Positions 48,769-57,666 of a stretch of DNA of 64,000 nucleotides are shown piece after piece. The position numbers were made by a program, and so were the translations under genes. The DNA lies in assembly GCF_002355735.1 (NCBI RefSeq), contig NZ_AP014879.1, forward strand, positions 2,232,001 to 2,296,000. The letters run 5' to 3'. The notes beneath the pieces are model-generated. The model worked only from the letters and a program-made list of their open reading frames with translations. It did no database searches and was not told the DNA's origin. The stretch is from Sulfuricaulis limicola (GTDB lineage: Bacteria; Pseudomonadota; Gammaproteobacteria; Acidiferrobacterales; Sulfurifustaceae). Within the stretch, counting starts at the first letter, position 1. Every line of letters starts with the position of its first letter.

Positions 48769-48979
48769 GGGGAGTTAACTGTTTTTCGCGGCCAGAGTGT
48801 AGAGGACTCGCACACCGGCGCAAAGAGGAATTTGCCAGACACAACAGGGTTACCGGTTCATCCGGACGTCATCGGGGCAGGGAAAACCGGCCGGGTGATT
48901 CAGCGCAGGTTCGCGCGACTTGCTGCGCCGGGCATCGTCTCGCCCCGGGACGGGGTTTCCGTGATTCCCGAGGGGGACG
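48769..48979. other. Gap between mgtE and small acidic protein gene
   Basis: 211 bases; I see no gene, hairpin with T-run, or clear promoter. Confidence 0.3.
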
Positions 48980-49360
48980 CTAATCCTTGGCGTTTCCAGC
49001 CAACTTTTCGTAGTGCGTGCGAAACAGAATTTCCATCTCTTCGATTACCTCAATGGCTTCTCTTCCCTGTACGAGGTGTTGCGTCATGAGATCTGAGGTC
49101 TGGTTCAGCAGCTTGCGCGCATCCAGCATGGGATAGGTCGCGCGCAATCGTTTGACGGCCTTGACCACGGTTTCTTCCACAGGACGTGGAATCTCGACCG
49201 GCGCGGGTATTTCCATGGCATCGACGATCTTTCCATCCTCCTGCCCGGCGACGCCATGGCGCTGCAGCAGGAACTCGGCGAATTCCAGCAGCATCCCGGC
49301 CTGAGCGGCGGGAAGTTTACGGAGAATTCCGGTCAGGCGCTTTTCAGTTTCGTCGGCCAT
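48980..49360 (-). CDS. Small acidic helical protein downstream of LysR regulator
   Basis: 126 residues. N-terminal LTGILRKLPAAQAGMLLEFAEFLLQRHG resembles DUF2281-type helical modules; a Pro-rich linker (EIPAPVEIPRPVEE) and a C-terminal helix (ARKLLNQTSDLMTQHLVQG, then EAIEVIEEMEILFRTHYEKLA) follow. No function known. 17 bases after the LysR gene on the same strand, so probably cotranscribed. Confidence 0.65.
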   Translation of the reverse strand: MADETEKRLTGILRKLPAAQAGMLLEFAEFLLQRHGVAGQEDGKIVDAMEIPAPVEIPRPVEETVVKAVKRLRATYPMLDARKLLNQTSDLMTQHLVQGREAIEVIEEMEILFRTHYEKLAGNAKD

Positions 49361-49377
49361 GGACGTAAAGGCGGGCG

Positions 49378-50283
49378 TTACTGCGCCGACCGCTTTTCAC
49401 AGTGTTCATGCGCGAAGTCCATGAATTCGTCCATGGCGCGCAGGCGGAATTTCTGCCGCTGGAAGACGATGGAGAACGGCCTTTCCAGCTGGGGCTCGAG
49501 CGGACGCACCGCCAGCGTGCCCAGCTTCAGCTCCTTCACCACCGTCGCCTGCGAGACGATGGAAACGCCCAAGCCCGCTTCAACCGCGCTCTTGACCGCC
49601 TCCGGGTTACCCACCTCCAGGTTGACGTTGAGGTCGTGCAGCTGCATGTTGTTCTTCGCCAGGTATTCGTTGATGAAATCGCGCGTGCCGGAACCCTCCT
49701 CGCGCACCACGAACGGCAGCCCCTGGAGGTCGTCGACCGTAATCTTGGGCTTCTTCGCCAGCGGATGTTGCGGCGGACAGATGAACACCAGCTTGTCGCG
49801 CCAGCAGACCTCGACCACGAGATTCTTGTTCGCGATCGGCGACTCGACAATGCCGACGTCCACGGAATTGTCCTCGACCATGTGTACGATGCCCACGGAA
49901 TTCGAGACCTTGAGACGGATGTTGATGCCGGGGTGCTTTTCCTTGAATTCGCCGAGCAGGCTCGGAAGCATGTATTCCGCGATAGTGGTGCTGGCGCCGA
50001 TGATCAGGATGCCGCTGACATCACCCGTCAGTTCGCGCACGCGACTGTCCATCTCCGAATAGAGCGCGATGATCCGTTCCGCGTATTCATAAACGCGCTC
50101 GCCCGCGGCCGTGAGGCTGATGCGATTGTGGGTGCGGTCGAACAACCGCGTGTTGAAATATTCCTCGAGCTGCCGGATCTGGAACGTCACAGCCGGCTGC
50201 GTCATGTGCAGGGTCTCCGCCGCCTTGGTGAAGCTCAGCAACCGCGCCACGGTGTGAAAAACCTGCAATCGTCGATCCGCCAT
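49378..50283 (-). CDS. LysR-family transcriptional regulator
   Basis: 301 residues. N-terminal HTH (LSFTKAAETLHMTQPAVTFQIRQLEEYFNTRLF) and effector-binding domain (GILIIGASTTIAEYMLPSLLGEFKEKHP and VESPIANKNLVVEVCWRDKLVFICP). Close to the CysL/CbbR-like branch, so a role in sulfur, selenium or carbon metabolism is possible but not shown. Target genes unknown. Confidence 0.85.
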   Translation of the reverse strand: MADRRLQVFHTVARLLSFTKAAETLHMTQPAVTFQIRQLEEYFNTRLFDRTHNRISLTAAGERVYEYAERIIALYSEMDSRVRELTGDVSGILIIGASTTIAEYMLPSLLGEFKEKHPGINIRLKVSNSVGIVHMVEDNSVDVGIVESPIANKNLVVEVCWRDKLVFICPPQHPLAKKPKITVDDLQGLPFVVREEGSGTRDFINEYLAKNNMQLHDLNVNLEVGNPEAVKSAVEAGLGVSIVSQATVVKELKLGTLAVRPLEPQLERPFSIVFQRQKFRLRAMDEFMDFAHEHCEKRSAQ

Positions 50284-50390
50284 CGGATTATCCCGTACGC
50301 CCCGGAAGAAGGCCGTTATTCGTTATGGAAACGTGGATTATGTAGGACAGCACGCCCAACTCAAAGCCGGATCGGCCGGCAAGCCCGGAG

Positions 50391-50575
50391 GCTGCCTCAA
50401 AACGTTGCGAGCGGCCGTCAGCCCGGGTGAAGGTGAGGCGGAGCTTGGCTCGCCACGTCCCCAGGGCTCGTCCCTTCGCGCTGTGTGCTCCGGGACGGGC
50501 TTTTCCGCGAAGCCGGATGGCGCCGCGGAAAAGGAGCCAGGAACCGAACGGACGCGCAGCTGGTTTTGAGGCAGC
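50391..50575 (+). ncRNA. Structured element after pilU, candidate ncRNA or MITE
   Basis: 185 bp bounded by a perfect 13-bp inverted repeat GCTGCCTCAAAAC (50391-50403)/GTTTTGAGGCAGC (50563-50575). Inside are a 6-bp continuation of the outer stem, a GGCG-AGC hairpin, a 9-bp stem GCTCGTCCC/GGGACGGGC and a perfect 10-bp stem CTTTTCCGCG/CGCGGAAAAG. Two wobble pairs fit a plus-strand RNA. No terminal T-run. The ends resemble insertion-sequence inverted repeats, so a non-autonomous mobile element is the main alternative. It lies two bases past the pilU stop. Confidence 0.45.
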
Positions 50576-50577
50576 TG

Positions 50578-51738
50578 CTAGGCAAATCCTTCCAGCTTGA
50601 GCTTGAGATCGGTCGGGCTGGTCGCGTAGAACAGGGCAGTTTCCTCGTCGATATGGCCCTGCTTCACCAGATTGAGCAGCGAGGCATCGAAGCTCAACAT
50701 GCCCTCGGCCAGAGTGCCTTTGCGGATCAGATCGCCCAGTTCCTTGATCTTGAGTGGATCGAGGATGTATTCGCGCGCGAGCGCCGAAACCGTCAGGACC
50801 TCGCAGGCCACGATACGGCCCGAGTTGTTCTTGCGCGGCAGCAATCGCTGGCTCACCACGCCACGCAGATTCTGCGCCAGCTTGGCGCGGATGCCGACCT
50901 GTGCCTCCGGCGGGAAGCTGGTGACGATGCGCGAAATCGTCTCGGCCGCCGCCGGCGAGTGCACCGTCGAAAAAACGAGATGTCCGGTTTCCGCCGCCGT
51001 CATGGCGGTTTCGATGGTTTCCGGGTCGCGCATTTCGCCCAGCAGAATCACGTCCGGGTCCTCGCGCAAGGCGGCGCGCATGGCTTCGGCGAAGGTGTTG
51101 GTGTCGATACCGACCTCGCGCTGGGTGATGATCGAACGCTTCTCGGAGAACAGGAACTCGACCGGGTCCTCGATGGTAATGATGTGTTCACTGCGCGAAA
51201 GATTGATGCTGTTGATGAGCGAGGCCAATGTCGTGGATTTGCCGGAACCGGTGGCGCCCGTCAGCAGTATCAGACCGCGTTCCAGTTTCGTGAAAGCCAT
51301 CACGATGTCCGGCAGGAACAGCTCCTCCGGCGTCGGGATGTTGGTGCTGATGACGCGCAACACCATGCCGATCGAACCGCGCTGATAAAAAATGTTGGCG
51401 CGCACGCGGCCGATATCCTTGAAGCCGATGGAAAGGTCCACCTGATGGGCCTTTTCGAATATGGCCAGCAGCCGGGCCGACATCATGGTGCGCGCCAGGC
51501 GCTCCATGAACTCGGGTGGCAACGGCGGAATCTCGCGCAGGGCGCGCAGGTTGCCGTCCACTCGCAGGATCGGATGGTTGCGCGTACGCAGATGGATATC
51601 CGAAGCGTTGACGCGCACCGCATGCGCCAGCACCTGGCTGAGGAGTTTCAGCGGATCGGTCGTGCTGTTGATTGCGGCGGTCGCGCCGACACCCTCTGCC
51701 GGGCTGGCACCGGTATTCGGGCTGGTGGATTCGGACAT
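50578..51738 (-). CDS. pilU: Type IV pilus retraction ATPase PilT/PilU family
   Basis: 386 residues. Walker A LLTGATGSGKSTTLASL, Asp box SEHIITIEDPVEF, Walker B DPDVILLGEMRDPETI and His box TGHLVFSTVHSPAAAETI. An N-terminal 26-residue Ser/Thr/Ala extension and the long C-terminal tail are more like PilU than PilT. No pilT partner is in the window, so it acts with one elsewhere. Confidence 0.88.
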   Translation of the reverse strand: MSESTSPNTGASPAEGVGATAAINSTTDPLKLLSQVLAHAVRVNASDIHLRTRNHPILRVDGNLRALREIPPLPPEFMERLARTMMSARLLAIFEKAHQVDLSIGFKDIGRVRANIFYQRGSIGMVLRVISTNIPTPEELFLPDIVMAFTKLERGLILLTGATGSGKSTTLASLINSINLSRSEHIITIEDPVEFLFSEKRSIITQREVGIDTNTFAEAMRAALREDPDVILLGEMRDPETIETAMTAAETGHLVFSTVHSPAAAETISRIVTSFPPEAQVGIRAKLAQNLRGVVSQRLLPRKNNSGRIVACEVLTVSALAREYILDPLKIKELGDLIRKGTLAEGMLSFDASLLNLVKQGHIDEETALFYATSPTDLKLKLEGFA

Positions 51739-51843
51739 GGTTACCTTATATGTGTGTCTTCTGTGTCTAGTTTAGATCATTCTTTCCGTTACGCGACCGC
51801 GCGATCAGCCGGGATGGGGCGGCCAATATCACACCCGGCTCAT

Positions 51844-51876
51844 AAAAAAACAGACACGCCGAAGCGTGTCTGTTTT
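51844..51876 (-). terminator. Rho-independent terminator of the periplasmic protein gene
   Basis: 13-bp stem (51847-51859 with 51864-51876, AAAACAGACACGC) with CGAA loop; the minus strand then has a run of T. It ends the 51904-52827 transcript. Confidence 0.85.
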
Positions 51877-51903
51877 GTCACGGAGTACGGCCCGGAAAAA
51901 CTG

Positions 51904-52827
51904 TTACAGATCGCGTTTGAATCCGGCAATGGCCTCCAGAGCCACCTGGATCCCCCAGGGTGCGGTCATGATCTTGGTGAAGCCATGATCACCGGCCATT
52001 TTGGTGTCGGGGAAATTCAGCGCAATGCGATAACGGGCCCGCAGCGCGATCACGCGACCCCCGTCCACCATCAATTCATACGGCAGATAGGCCGTGTGTT
52101 TCAGGTCCTGATAGTCGACGATGTCGATGATTTCCTTGTCGGTGTCCTTGTTACCCTTGTCAACACCGTCGCCCTTCGGGATCGCCACCCCGAATACACT
52201 GATCTCCTTGCCCGGCAGATCGATGCGGTAGACCTTCTTGGTGCCGCCGAGTCCGGCGGCCAGATTCTTCTCCACGGTATCCACCGCGGACTTGTAATCC
52301 GGATGTTCCTTGAGAATATCCACGTCCTTGAAATAGGGCATGAACATGGCGTAGCGATACTGGCCCGGCTTCAACCTTTCCTCTTCTATGCCGTTCTCCG
52401 AACCGAACGACTTCACGGCCCCCAGTGCCGCTTTCATCTTGGCGGATACACCTTCGAGTTTACCCAGGCCGTAGGCCGTGCCGATATAAGCCGGGTTGAC
52501 GTATGACACCTGGATTTTTCCCTTGACGTCCGTCACCGCGACGCGCTGGGCGGCGCCAAACCCACCGTTGAAGGCCTTGGCCGCAGCTGTTTTCAGTTCA
52601 TTGTTGGTGGCGCAAATAACCATGGCGCCGGCAAAGGGCGAATAGGCGCCGACGACCTCTAACCCCTGCGCCGTCAGCTTCGTCTTGACCAGCTCCGACA
52701 CCTGCTTCACGTCGCCGGGAAGCGTATCGCCCAATATGAAGGGCTTGAGCGCTTCGGCATATGCCATGCCTGAAGCAAGTGCCGTTATCAAACCTGCGAA
52801 AATTGCACTGCTGAATTTGCGGAACAT
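51904..52827 (-). CDS. Periplasmic protein, DUF302-like (tentative), partner of FadL-like porin
   Basis: 307 residues. Signal peptide (MFRKFSSAIFAGLITALASGMAYA), then a segment (DVKQVSELVKTKLTAQGLEVVG and KGKIQVSYVNPAYI) reminiscent of the DUF302 fold. The C-terminal half (PYFKDVDILKEHPDYKSAV, VYRIDLPGKEISVFGVAIPK) is unknown to me. AGGAGG lies six bases from the ATG at 52827. It follows the FadL-like gene after a terminator hairpin. Confidence 0.7.
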   Translation of the reverse strand: MFRKFSSAIFAGLITALASGMAYAEALKPFILGDTLPGDVKQVSELVKTKLTAQGLEVVGAYSPFAGAMVICATNNELKTAAAKAFNGGFGAAQRVAVTDVKGKIQVSYVNPAYIGTAYGLGKLEGVSAKMKAALGAVKSFGSENGIEEERLKPGQYRYAMFMPYFKDVDILKEHPDYKSAVDTVEKNLAAGLGGTKKVYRIDLPGKEISVFGVAIPKGDGVDKGNKDTDKEIIDIVDYQDLKHTAYLPYELMVDGGRVIALRARYRIALNFPDTKMAGDHGFTKIMTAPWGIQVALEAIAGFKRDL

Positions 52828-52868
52828 CATTATCCTCCTCAAGCCTTGTCTTGGCTTTCTCGAAGCAA

Positions 52869-52893
52869 AAAGAGGCCGGATATGTATCCGGCC
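52869..52893 (-). terminator. Terminator after fadL-like gene
   Basis: 9-bp stem GGCCGGATA/TATCCGGCC (52874-52882 with 52885-52893) with a 2-base loop; on the minus strand it is followed by TCTTTTTG. It would end or attenuate transcription before the periplasmic protein gene. Confidence 0.75.
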
Positions 52894-52937
52894 CCCAGTT
52901 GGTTTACGGCATCTTTAAAAATCTCGAAACGACTTGC

Positions 52938-54194
52938 TTAGAATGTCTTGCCGTAGGCAACGCCCAGCGAGTTCTGGTCCATTTCCAGATTGGCCTCACC
53001 GCCGCCATACCCTGCCGGAATTGAACCCGAGCCGTTAACCTTGTTGCTGAAGGCATGCATATACATCGCCGACATTTCACTGGTTTTGTCGAGCTTCCAG
53101 GTGGCGCCAAGGGTCAAGTGATCCTCGACAACACCAGGTGCAAGCAGGTTGAAAAATGTCTGACTTGCCGGGATCGGCTGATCTCCGTGGTTCCAGCCGG
53201 CACGCACGACGAGATTGCTGTTCATCTGATGCTGTACGCCAAGCTTGTACACGGTAATGTCTTCCCAGCCAAAACCGGCACTGTCGCTGGTTCCGAGCAG
53301 ATTGCCGGACACCGTAAGTCCACTGAGCGGGTTACTCACTGCCTTGGAATCCGAGTATTTGATCTTCTCGATGTCGAGAGCAACCACTGTTGCCGGGGTC
53401 GCCTTGATGGCAATACCAACGGCGTAGTTCGACGGAATGTCAAAATTACCCTGCTCGGCGAATAGCCCCTCGTACTTCTTGAACTTCGACATGTTCGTTT
53501 CGGTCTGGTAGGTCGCACCCAGCGTAACCGTGGGGCTCACTGTGCCCACCCAGCCGATGCGCGCGCCCCAACCGGTGGCGCTATCATAGCCGTTGTCCGT
53601 AAGATTGGTGCCGGAGCTGCTGCTGGCTGTGAAATTCTGCAGGCCAGTAGCCTTGAATCGCTGATAGGCAAAATTCACCGCGACACCCACGGAATTGGCG
53701 CTGGAAAGTTTCCATGCCATGGTCGGAGCAATAAAGAGCTGGGAAAGATCTACACCGGCATTCGAAGTTCCAAAAAGTCCGATGGGCGTCTTGTAGCTGG
53801 TGTTCATGCCGCCATTACCGTAGACGGAAACACCGAACGAACTATTGCTGTCCAGCATCATGTTGTAGCCAAATTCGGGGACCAGAAAGAGATCCTTATC
53901 GTTGGGATCGTAACTCACTGTACCGATTGCGCCATTTCCTACGATCTCGGTATCGCGATTCGGCTGAAACAAAGTCACGCCCATATCCCAGCGATTACCA
54001 ACCATCACCATACCCGCCGGATTGGTCGCGGCCGCCAGAGCATCCTGGGAATAGGCCACACCTGCACCGGCCATGCCCTGAGCCTTGATCCCATATCCAT
54101 GCTGGAAATAGCCGTTAGTAGCAAACGCACCCGGCGCCGCCACGGCGGCGGCGACGGCCAAAGCCAGAACCACATTCCGTTTCATGCTCGACAT
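52938..54194 (-). CDS. FadL/OmpP1/TodX-family outer-membrane transporter
   Basis: 418 residues. Signal peptide (NVVLALAVAAAVAAPGAFA), then ATNGYFQHGYGIKAQGMAGAG and the NPAG motif AAATNPAGMVMVGNRW, which is the FadL hatch region; the rest has alternating beta-strand pattern, ending NSLGVAYGKTF with terminal Phe as in outer-membrane barrels. It takes up hydrophobic substrates. ATG at 54194 with GGAGGA upstream; an ATG nine bases later is possible. Confidence 0.9.
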   Translation of the reverse strand: MSSMKRNVVLALAVAAAVAAPGAFATNGYFQHGYGIKAQGMAGAGVAYSQDALAAATNPAGMVMVGNRWDMGVTLFQPNRDTEIVGNGAIGTVSYDPNDKDLFLVPEFGYNMMLDSNSSFGVSVYGNGGMNTSYKTPIGLFGTSNAGVDLSQLFIAPTMAWKLSSANSVGVAVNFAYQRFKATGLQNFTASSSSGTNLTDNGYDSATGWGARIGWVGTVSPTVTLGATYQTETNMSKFKKYEGLFAEQGNFDIPSNYAVGIAIKATPATVVALDIEKIKYSDSKAVSNPLSGLTVSGNLLGTSDSAGFGWEDITVYKLGVQHQMNSNLVVRAGWNHGDQPIPASQTFFNLLAPGVVEDHLTLGATWKLDKTSEMSAMYMHAFSNKVNGSGSIPAGYGGGEANLEMDQNSLGVAYGKTF

Positions 54195-54404
54195 GTCACT
54201 TCCTCCGAAAAAGTTGGGGGCATCTTGCCCCGTCAATTGCCACAATCCTGAAGCCATGAGACTGGTAATACCTGCGCGGACGACCTCCGCTCCAGTCCGA
54301 TTCTTTGAAATACCGTTCTTGAAGGCCCCGTATTATTGCTGTTCTCAGCCATGCGCTATTGCCACTGCCGCAACAACCATCCCTGAGTTACAACACTTAC
54401 CGGA

Positions 54405-54432
54405 AGTAAAGATGAGGGGGGTGAAATGTCAA
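54405..54432 (-). promoter_or_regulatory. Candidate promoter of the FadL-like gene
   Basis: Minus strand TTGACA (complement of 54427-54432), 16-bp spacer, TTTACT (complement of 54405-54410). It would give an untranslated leader of about 200 bases. Confidence 0.4.
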
Positions 54433-55551
54433 ATTCTTGAGGCAAATGATCAGAAAATACTCATAAGCCAATGAATATTAGTGCTTTCTAATAATCCCGC
54501 AGCGACACAACCCGGCGTGGTCCCGTGGCCATGGCATTTTTCATGGTCACAAATATCCTCGCCTGGCATGCGGCGCCACGACCTGTCGATGTCACACAAG
54601 CCCAGTGTGATAAGAAATGAACGACATCCGCCTGCTGGAATCGTCGCACGGCGGCTGCCGGCCGAGATATCGTCCGTGGCTGTCCGAAGTCAGGAACAAC
54701 ACGCCGGGCTGCCTAACCGCCGCCAGAGCATTTATCAAATCTTCCATCCACCCCGATCCCAGGCGTCGAAGTGCATGCAGCTGATATATCCGCCGGCGCA
54801 ATCCGAAGAAGATATGGCGCCGGTCACACCCGGCAACATGGGTCGCGTCGCACCGACTCCCGATGCTCCCTCAATGAACCGCGTTCGGGAAAAATGCGGA
54901 CATGTGATTGTGCCCGCCCATTTTGCAAATCCTCTGAGACACCCCAAGGATTTCCTGTCCGGTTGCGTTCATGTCACGCGCAAATCAAGGCGGCGCCGAA
55001 CCTTTCCGTTCCCTGAATTTCCGCGGCCCAAAGCGAGCGTCATTCGAACCGGGGCGACTGATCATGAAGATACGCGCGCTCGAACGGATTCTTGTTATCG
55101 CTTTTTTTGATGTACGCGATCATCCCGCCCGCTGCTCCGCCAGCCCGGACGTTGCACCCGCCGCCGATGAGTTCCGAGGTCGGATATGACCTGAGAGTGA
55201 AAGATATATGAGAATCAATCCCCGGTTGCAGCACCAGGCTTTGCTTAACTTAACAGGTTTGCCGGTTTTCCCGGGCGTGCCGGAAACGATTTTACCCGCC
55301 GATGCTGCTGGTTGGTGGACGCTTTGCAGAAAAAAATACGCCTGTTCGACACCCAGCTGACATGCTTAAAATTTCTTACACGACGCTAACCAGCAAAAAA
55401 AAGAGGCGCCACATGGCGCCCCTTTTTCATCCGGTGTCCCGGGAACACGGCGCCCGCCAGCGTTACACGCGGAGCCTCTGCTTCCCGCGGGCATCATCCA
55501 GATGATGCCCGGTACGTCCCGTTTCCCTGCAACGAATTACCGACGACAGGA
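54433..55551. other. Long stretch without a credible gene
   Basis: Open frames of up to 209 codons exist on both strands, but none has a ribosome binding site, known domain or typical residue composition, and all are Pro/Arg/Ser-rich as expected of random GC-rich frames. A short minus-strand frame near 55040-55140 with GGAAGGMIAYIKKSDNKNPFE has mild protein character but no start. At 55393-55427 lies the tusA terminator. Could be decayed DNA or carry RNA genes. Confidence 0.4.
55393..55427 (-). terminator. Rho-independent terminator near tusA
   Basis: GGCGCCA/TGGCGCC stem (55405-55411 with 55414-55420) with a run of eight T on the minus strand. It lies 125 bases past the tusA stop, so the 3' untranslated region is long. 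Confidence 0.75.
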
Positions 55552-55776
55552 TCAAGCCTTCTTCAGCAGAAACGTGTACTCGCCGTTGGCTTCGTTGGAT
55601 TCCAGCAACTGGTTGCCGGTTTGCTTGGCAAATGCCTGGAAATCCTTCACCGAGCCCGGGTCGGTTGCGATGATGCGCAGCGTCTGACCGGTGGTCAGGG
55701 TGTTCAGCGCCTTCTTGGCGCGCAGAATCGGAAGCGGACAATTCAATCCGCGTGCATCGAGATCTTGATCAGCCAT
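55552..55776 (-). CDS. tusA: TusA-family sulfur carrier protein
   Basis: 74 residues. DLDARGLNCPLPILRAKKAL holds the acceptor Cys of the CPLP motif; the rest (LRIIATDPGSVKDFQAFAKQTGNQLLES) is the IF3-like TusA fold. In sulfur oxidisers TusA transfers sulfane sulfur between cytoplasmic oxidation enzymes. TGAGGAGG precedes the ATG, with a strong promoter candidate further upstream. It stands alone, not in a rhd-tusA-dsrE cluster. Confidence 0.92.
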   Translation of the reverse strand: MADQDLDARGLNCPLPILRAKKALNTLTTGQTLRIIATDPGSVKDFQAFAKQTGNQLLESNEANGEYTFLLKKA

Positions 55777-55838
55777 GGTTCCTCCTCAAAAACGAAGTTG
55801 CTGGGAAACGTAACGTATTGGTAGTCTGAGGGCGATAT

Positions 55839-55866
55839 ATTATAGATTTCTAATTTACTATCAAAC
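55839..55866 (-). promoter_or_regulatory. Candidate sigma-70 promoter of tusA
   Basis: Minus strand GTTTGA (complement of 55861-55866), 16-bp spacer, TATAAT (complement of 55839-55844). It points at tusA, 63 bases from its ATG. The AT-rich patch stands out. Confidence 0.5.
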
Positions 55867-56205
55867 AGGCTGGCGCCTGCATGCAGGCTTAGCGTTCCTC
55901 TCAACATCTCCCTGCCCCTCGGGTCTCCGGCCATGGGAACCAAACTGGTTGGCGACGTTCTCAGTAATCAGGATAACCTATTGAAAAACAGCTGGTTAGA
56001 CACCATCCAGTCTGGAATCATCATGAATTACGAGGCAACCTGAAATCCGGTCCGGCAAACCTGAATGCCTGCCAGCTGTCCAGGCTCCATCTTCGGCTCA
56101 CACGACGCGCTGCCCGGCGCCTGTTTCAGGGAATATTAACCGGCAACGCTGCATCCGACATATCGCGGATGACATGAATCGAAGATTTTTCATAACCGCC
56201 ATACA
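55867..56205. other. Gap between tusA promoter and bepA-like gene
   Basis: 339 bases with no supported gene. Frames present are short and lack starts. A promoter for the plus-strand protease gene is expected here, but I could not define one. Confidence 0.35.
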
Positions 56206-57666
56206 ATGAAAATCATGTTTCATCCCCTTTGCCGTACCCTGCTGGCGGCCAGCCTGCTGTTCCCTTCGGCCCAAGTTCCGGTCCAGGCCGGCAACACCGT
56301 CCTTCCCGACCTGGGCGACGAATCCATGGCGGTGATATCGCCGGCGCAGGAACGCAAGCTGGGAGAAAATCTCATGCGTCAGTCGCGCCGCTCGCTGGCC
56401 TTCATGAACGATCCGGAGATCAGCGAATACATCCAGTCGCTGGGCCAGCGACTGGTGTCGCACAGCGACAATCCGCAACAGGACTTCCGGTTTTTCGTTA
56501 TCGACAATCCGACCATCAACGCCTTCGCCGTGCCCGGCGGCTTCATCGGCGTGCACACCGGCCTGATCCTGGCCACCCAGAACGAGGCTGAACTCGCCTC
56601 GGTGCTGGCGCATGAAACCGCGCATATCACGCAACGACATATCCCGCGGCTGATCGCGGAATCGCAACGCACGACCCTGCCGGCCCTGGCAGGCATCATC
56701 GCCGGCATCCTGCTGGCCAGCGCCGGACATCAAGGCGGCGAAGCAGCGATCGCACTGACCAGCGCCACCGTCGCCCAGAAGGAAATCAATTACACGCGCA
56801 GCTTCGAAGAGGAAGCCGATCGCATCGGCATGCAGATCCTCGCGAACTCTGGCTTCGACCCGAACGCCATGCCGGCATTTTTTGAACAGATGCAAAACCT
56901 TAACCGCTTGAACGATACCAGCCTGCCGGAATTTCTGCGCACGCACCCGGTGACTACCAGCCGCATCGCCGACTCGCGCAACCGCGCCGAACAATTCCGC
57001 GTGCGCCAGACACCTGACAGCAGCGATTTTCAGCATGTGCGCGCAAAAATCCGTGCCCTGGCCGCCGGCAATCCGGATGAAATCGCGCGCGGGTTCAGGG
57101 AAAACCTGGCGCAGGGAAAATATCTCAACGCGGACGCCGAACGCTACGGCTATGCCGTGGCCCTGCTGCGCACACGCCAGCTCGCGACCGCGCGCACGGA
57201 GATCGGCAAGCTCGTGGCCCGGCAGCCGGGCCGGATCTCCTACCGCATACTCCAGGCAGAGACCGAGATGGCGGCCGGAAATTTTAAACAGGCGCTGGCC
57301 GTTTACGCCGATGCCTACGCCAAAACCCCCGGAGACGCACCACTTGCCAATTACTACGCCAGTGCGCTGCTCAAGACCGGGAAATACCGTCAGGCCAGGG
57401 ATCTGCTCAAAACCGCCCTGCAACGGCGGCCGGAAGATCCGGAGTTGTACCGGATGCTGGCACAGGCCGCCGGCGACATCGGAACCAAATTCGAGGCCCA
57501 CAAGGCCATGGCCGAGCACTACTATCTGAGCGGGAATCCCCATGCCGCGATCGAGCAACTGCAGCTGGCAGCCCGATTCGCGGGGGACAGTTTTTATCTG
57601 CAATCCGGCATCGAGGCCAGGATAGCCGCCATCAAGGAAGAAATTGCTCTCTACCAGACTAAATAA
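56206..57666 (+). CDS. bepA: M48-family metalloprotease with TPR repeats (BepA/YfgC-like)
   Basis: 486 residues. Signal peptide (LCRTLLAASLLFPSAQVPVQA), M48 domain with the zinc motif HETAH (in SVLAHETAHITQRHIP) and the third ligand in FEEEADRIGMQIL; C-terminal TPRs (FKQALAVYADAYAKTPGDAP and YRQARDLLKTALQRRPEDPE). It acts in quality control of outer-membrane proteins such as LptD. Start at 56206; an ATG nine bases further on is also possible. Confidence 0.93.
   Translation: MKIMFHPLCRTLLAASLLFPSAQVPVQAGNTVLPDLGDESMAVISPAQERKLGENLMRQSRRSLAFMNDPEISEYIQSLGQRLVSHSDNPQQDFRFFVIDNPTINAFAVPGGFIGVHTGLILATQNEAELASVLAHETAHITQRHIPRLIAESQRTTLPALAGIIAGILLASAGHQGGEAAIALTSATVAQKEINYTRSFEEEADRIGMQILANSGFDPNAMPAFFEQMQNLNRLNDTSLPEFLRTHPVTTSRIADSRNRAEQFRVRQTPDSSDFQHVRAKIRALAAGNPDEIARGFRENLAQGKYLNADAERYGYAVALLRTRQLATARTEIGKLVARQPGRISYRILQAETEMAAGNFKQALAVYADAYAKTPGDAPLANYYASALLKTGKYRQARDLLKTALQRRPEDPELYRMLAQAAGDIGTKFEAHKAMAEHYYLSGNPHAAIEQLQLAARFAGDSFYLQSGIEARIAAIKEEIALYQTK

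Noticed and set aside
50391-50575. 6S RNA or a known riboswitch
   Set aside because: Length fits 6S and GCCTCAAAACG resembles part of it, but the multi-branch layout does not match, and no riboswitch core I know is present.
50485-52506. 673-codon plus-strand frame
   Set aside because: Antisense to pilU and the periplasmic protein gene, both with clear motifs; composition is not protein-like.
54481-55110. 209-codon plus-strand frame
   Set aside because: No ribosome binding site, no domain, Pro/Arg/Ser-rich; considered chance.
55040-55234. Minus-strand 64-codon frame with GGAAGGMIAYIKKSDNK
   Set aside because: No usable start codon or ribosome binding site; kept only as a possible relic.
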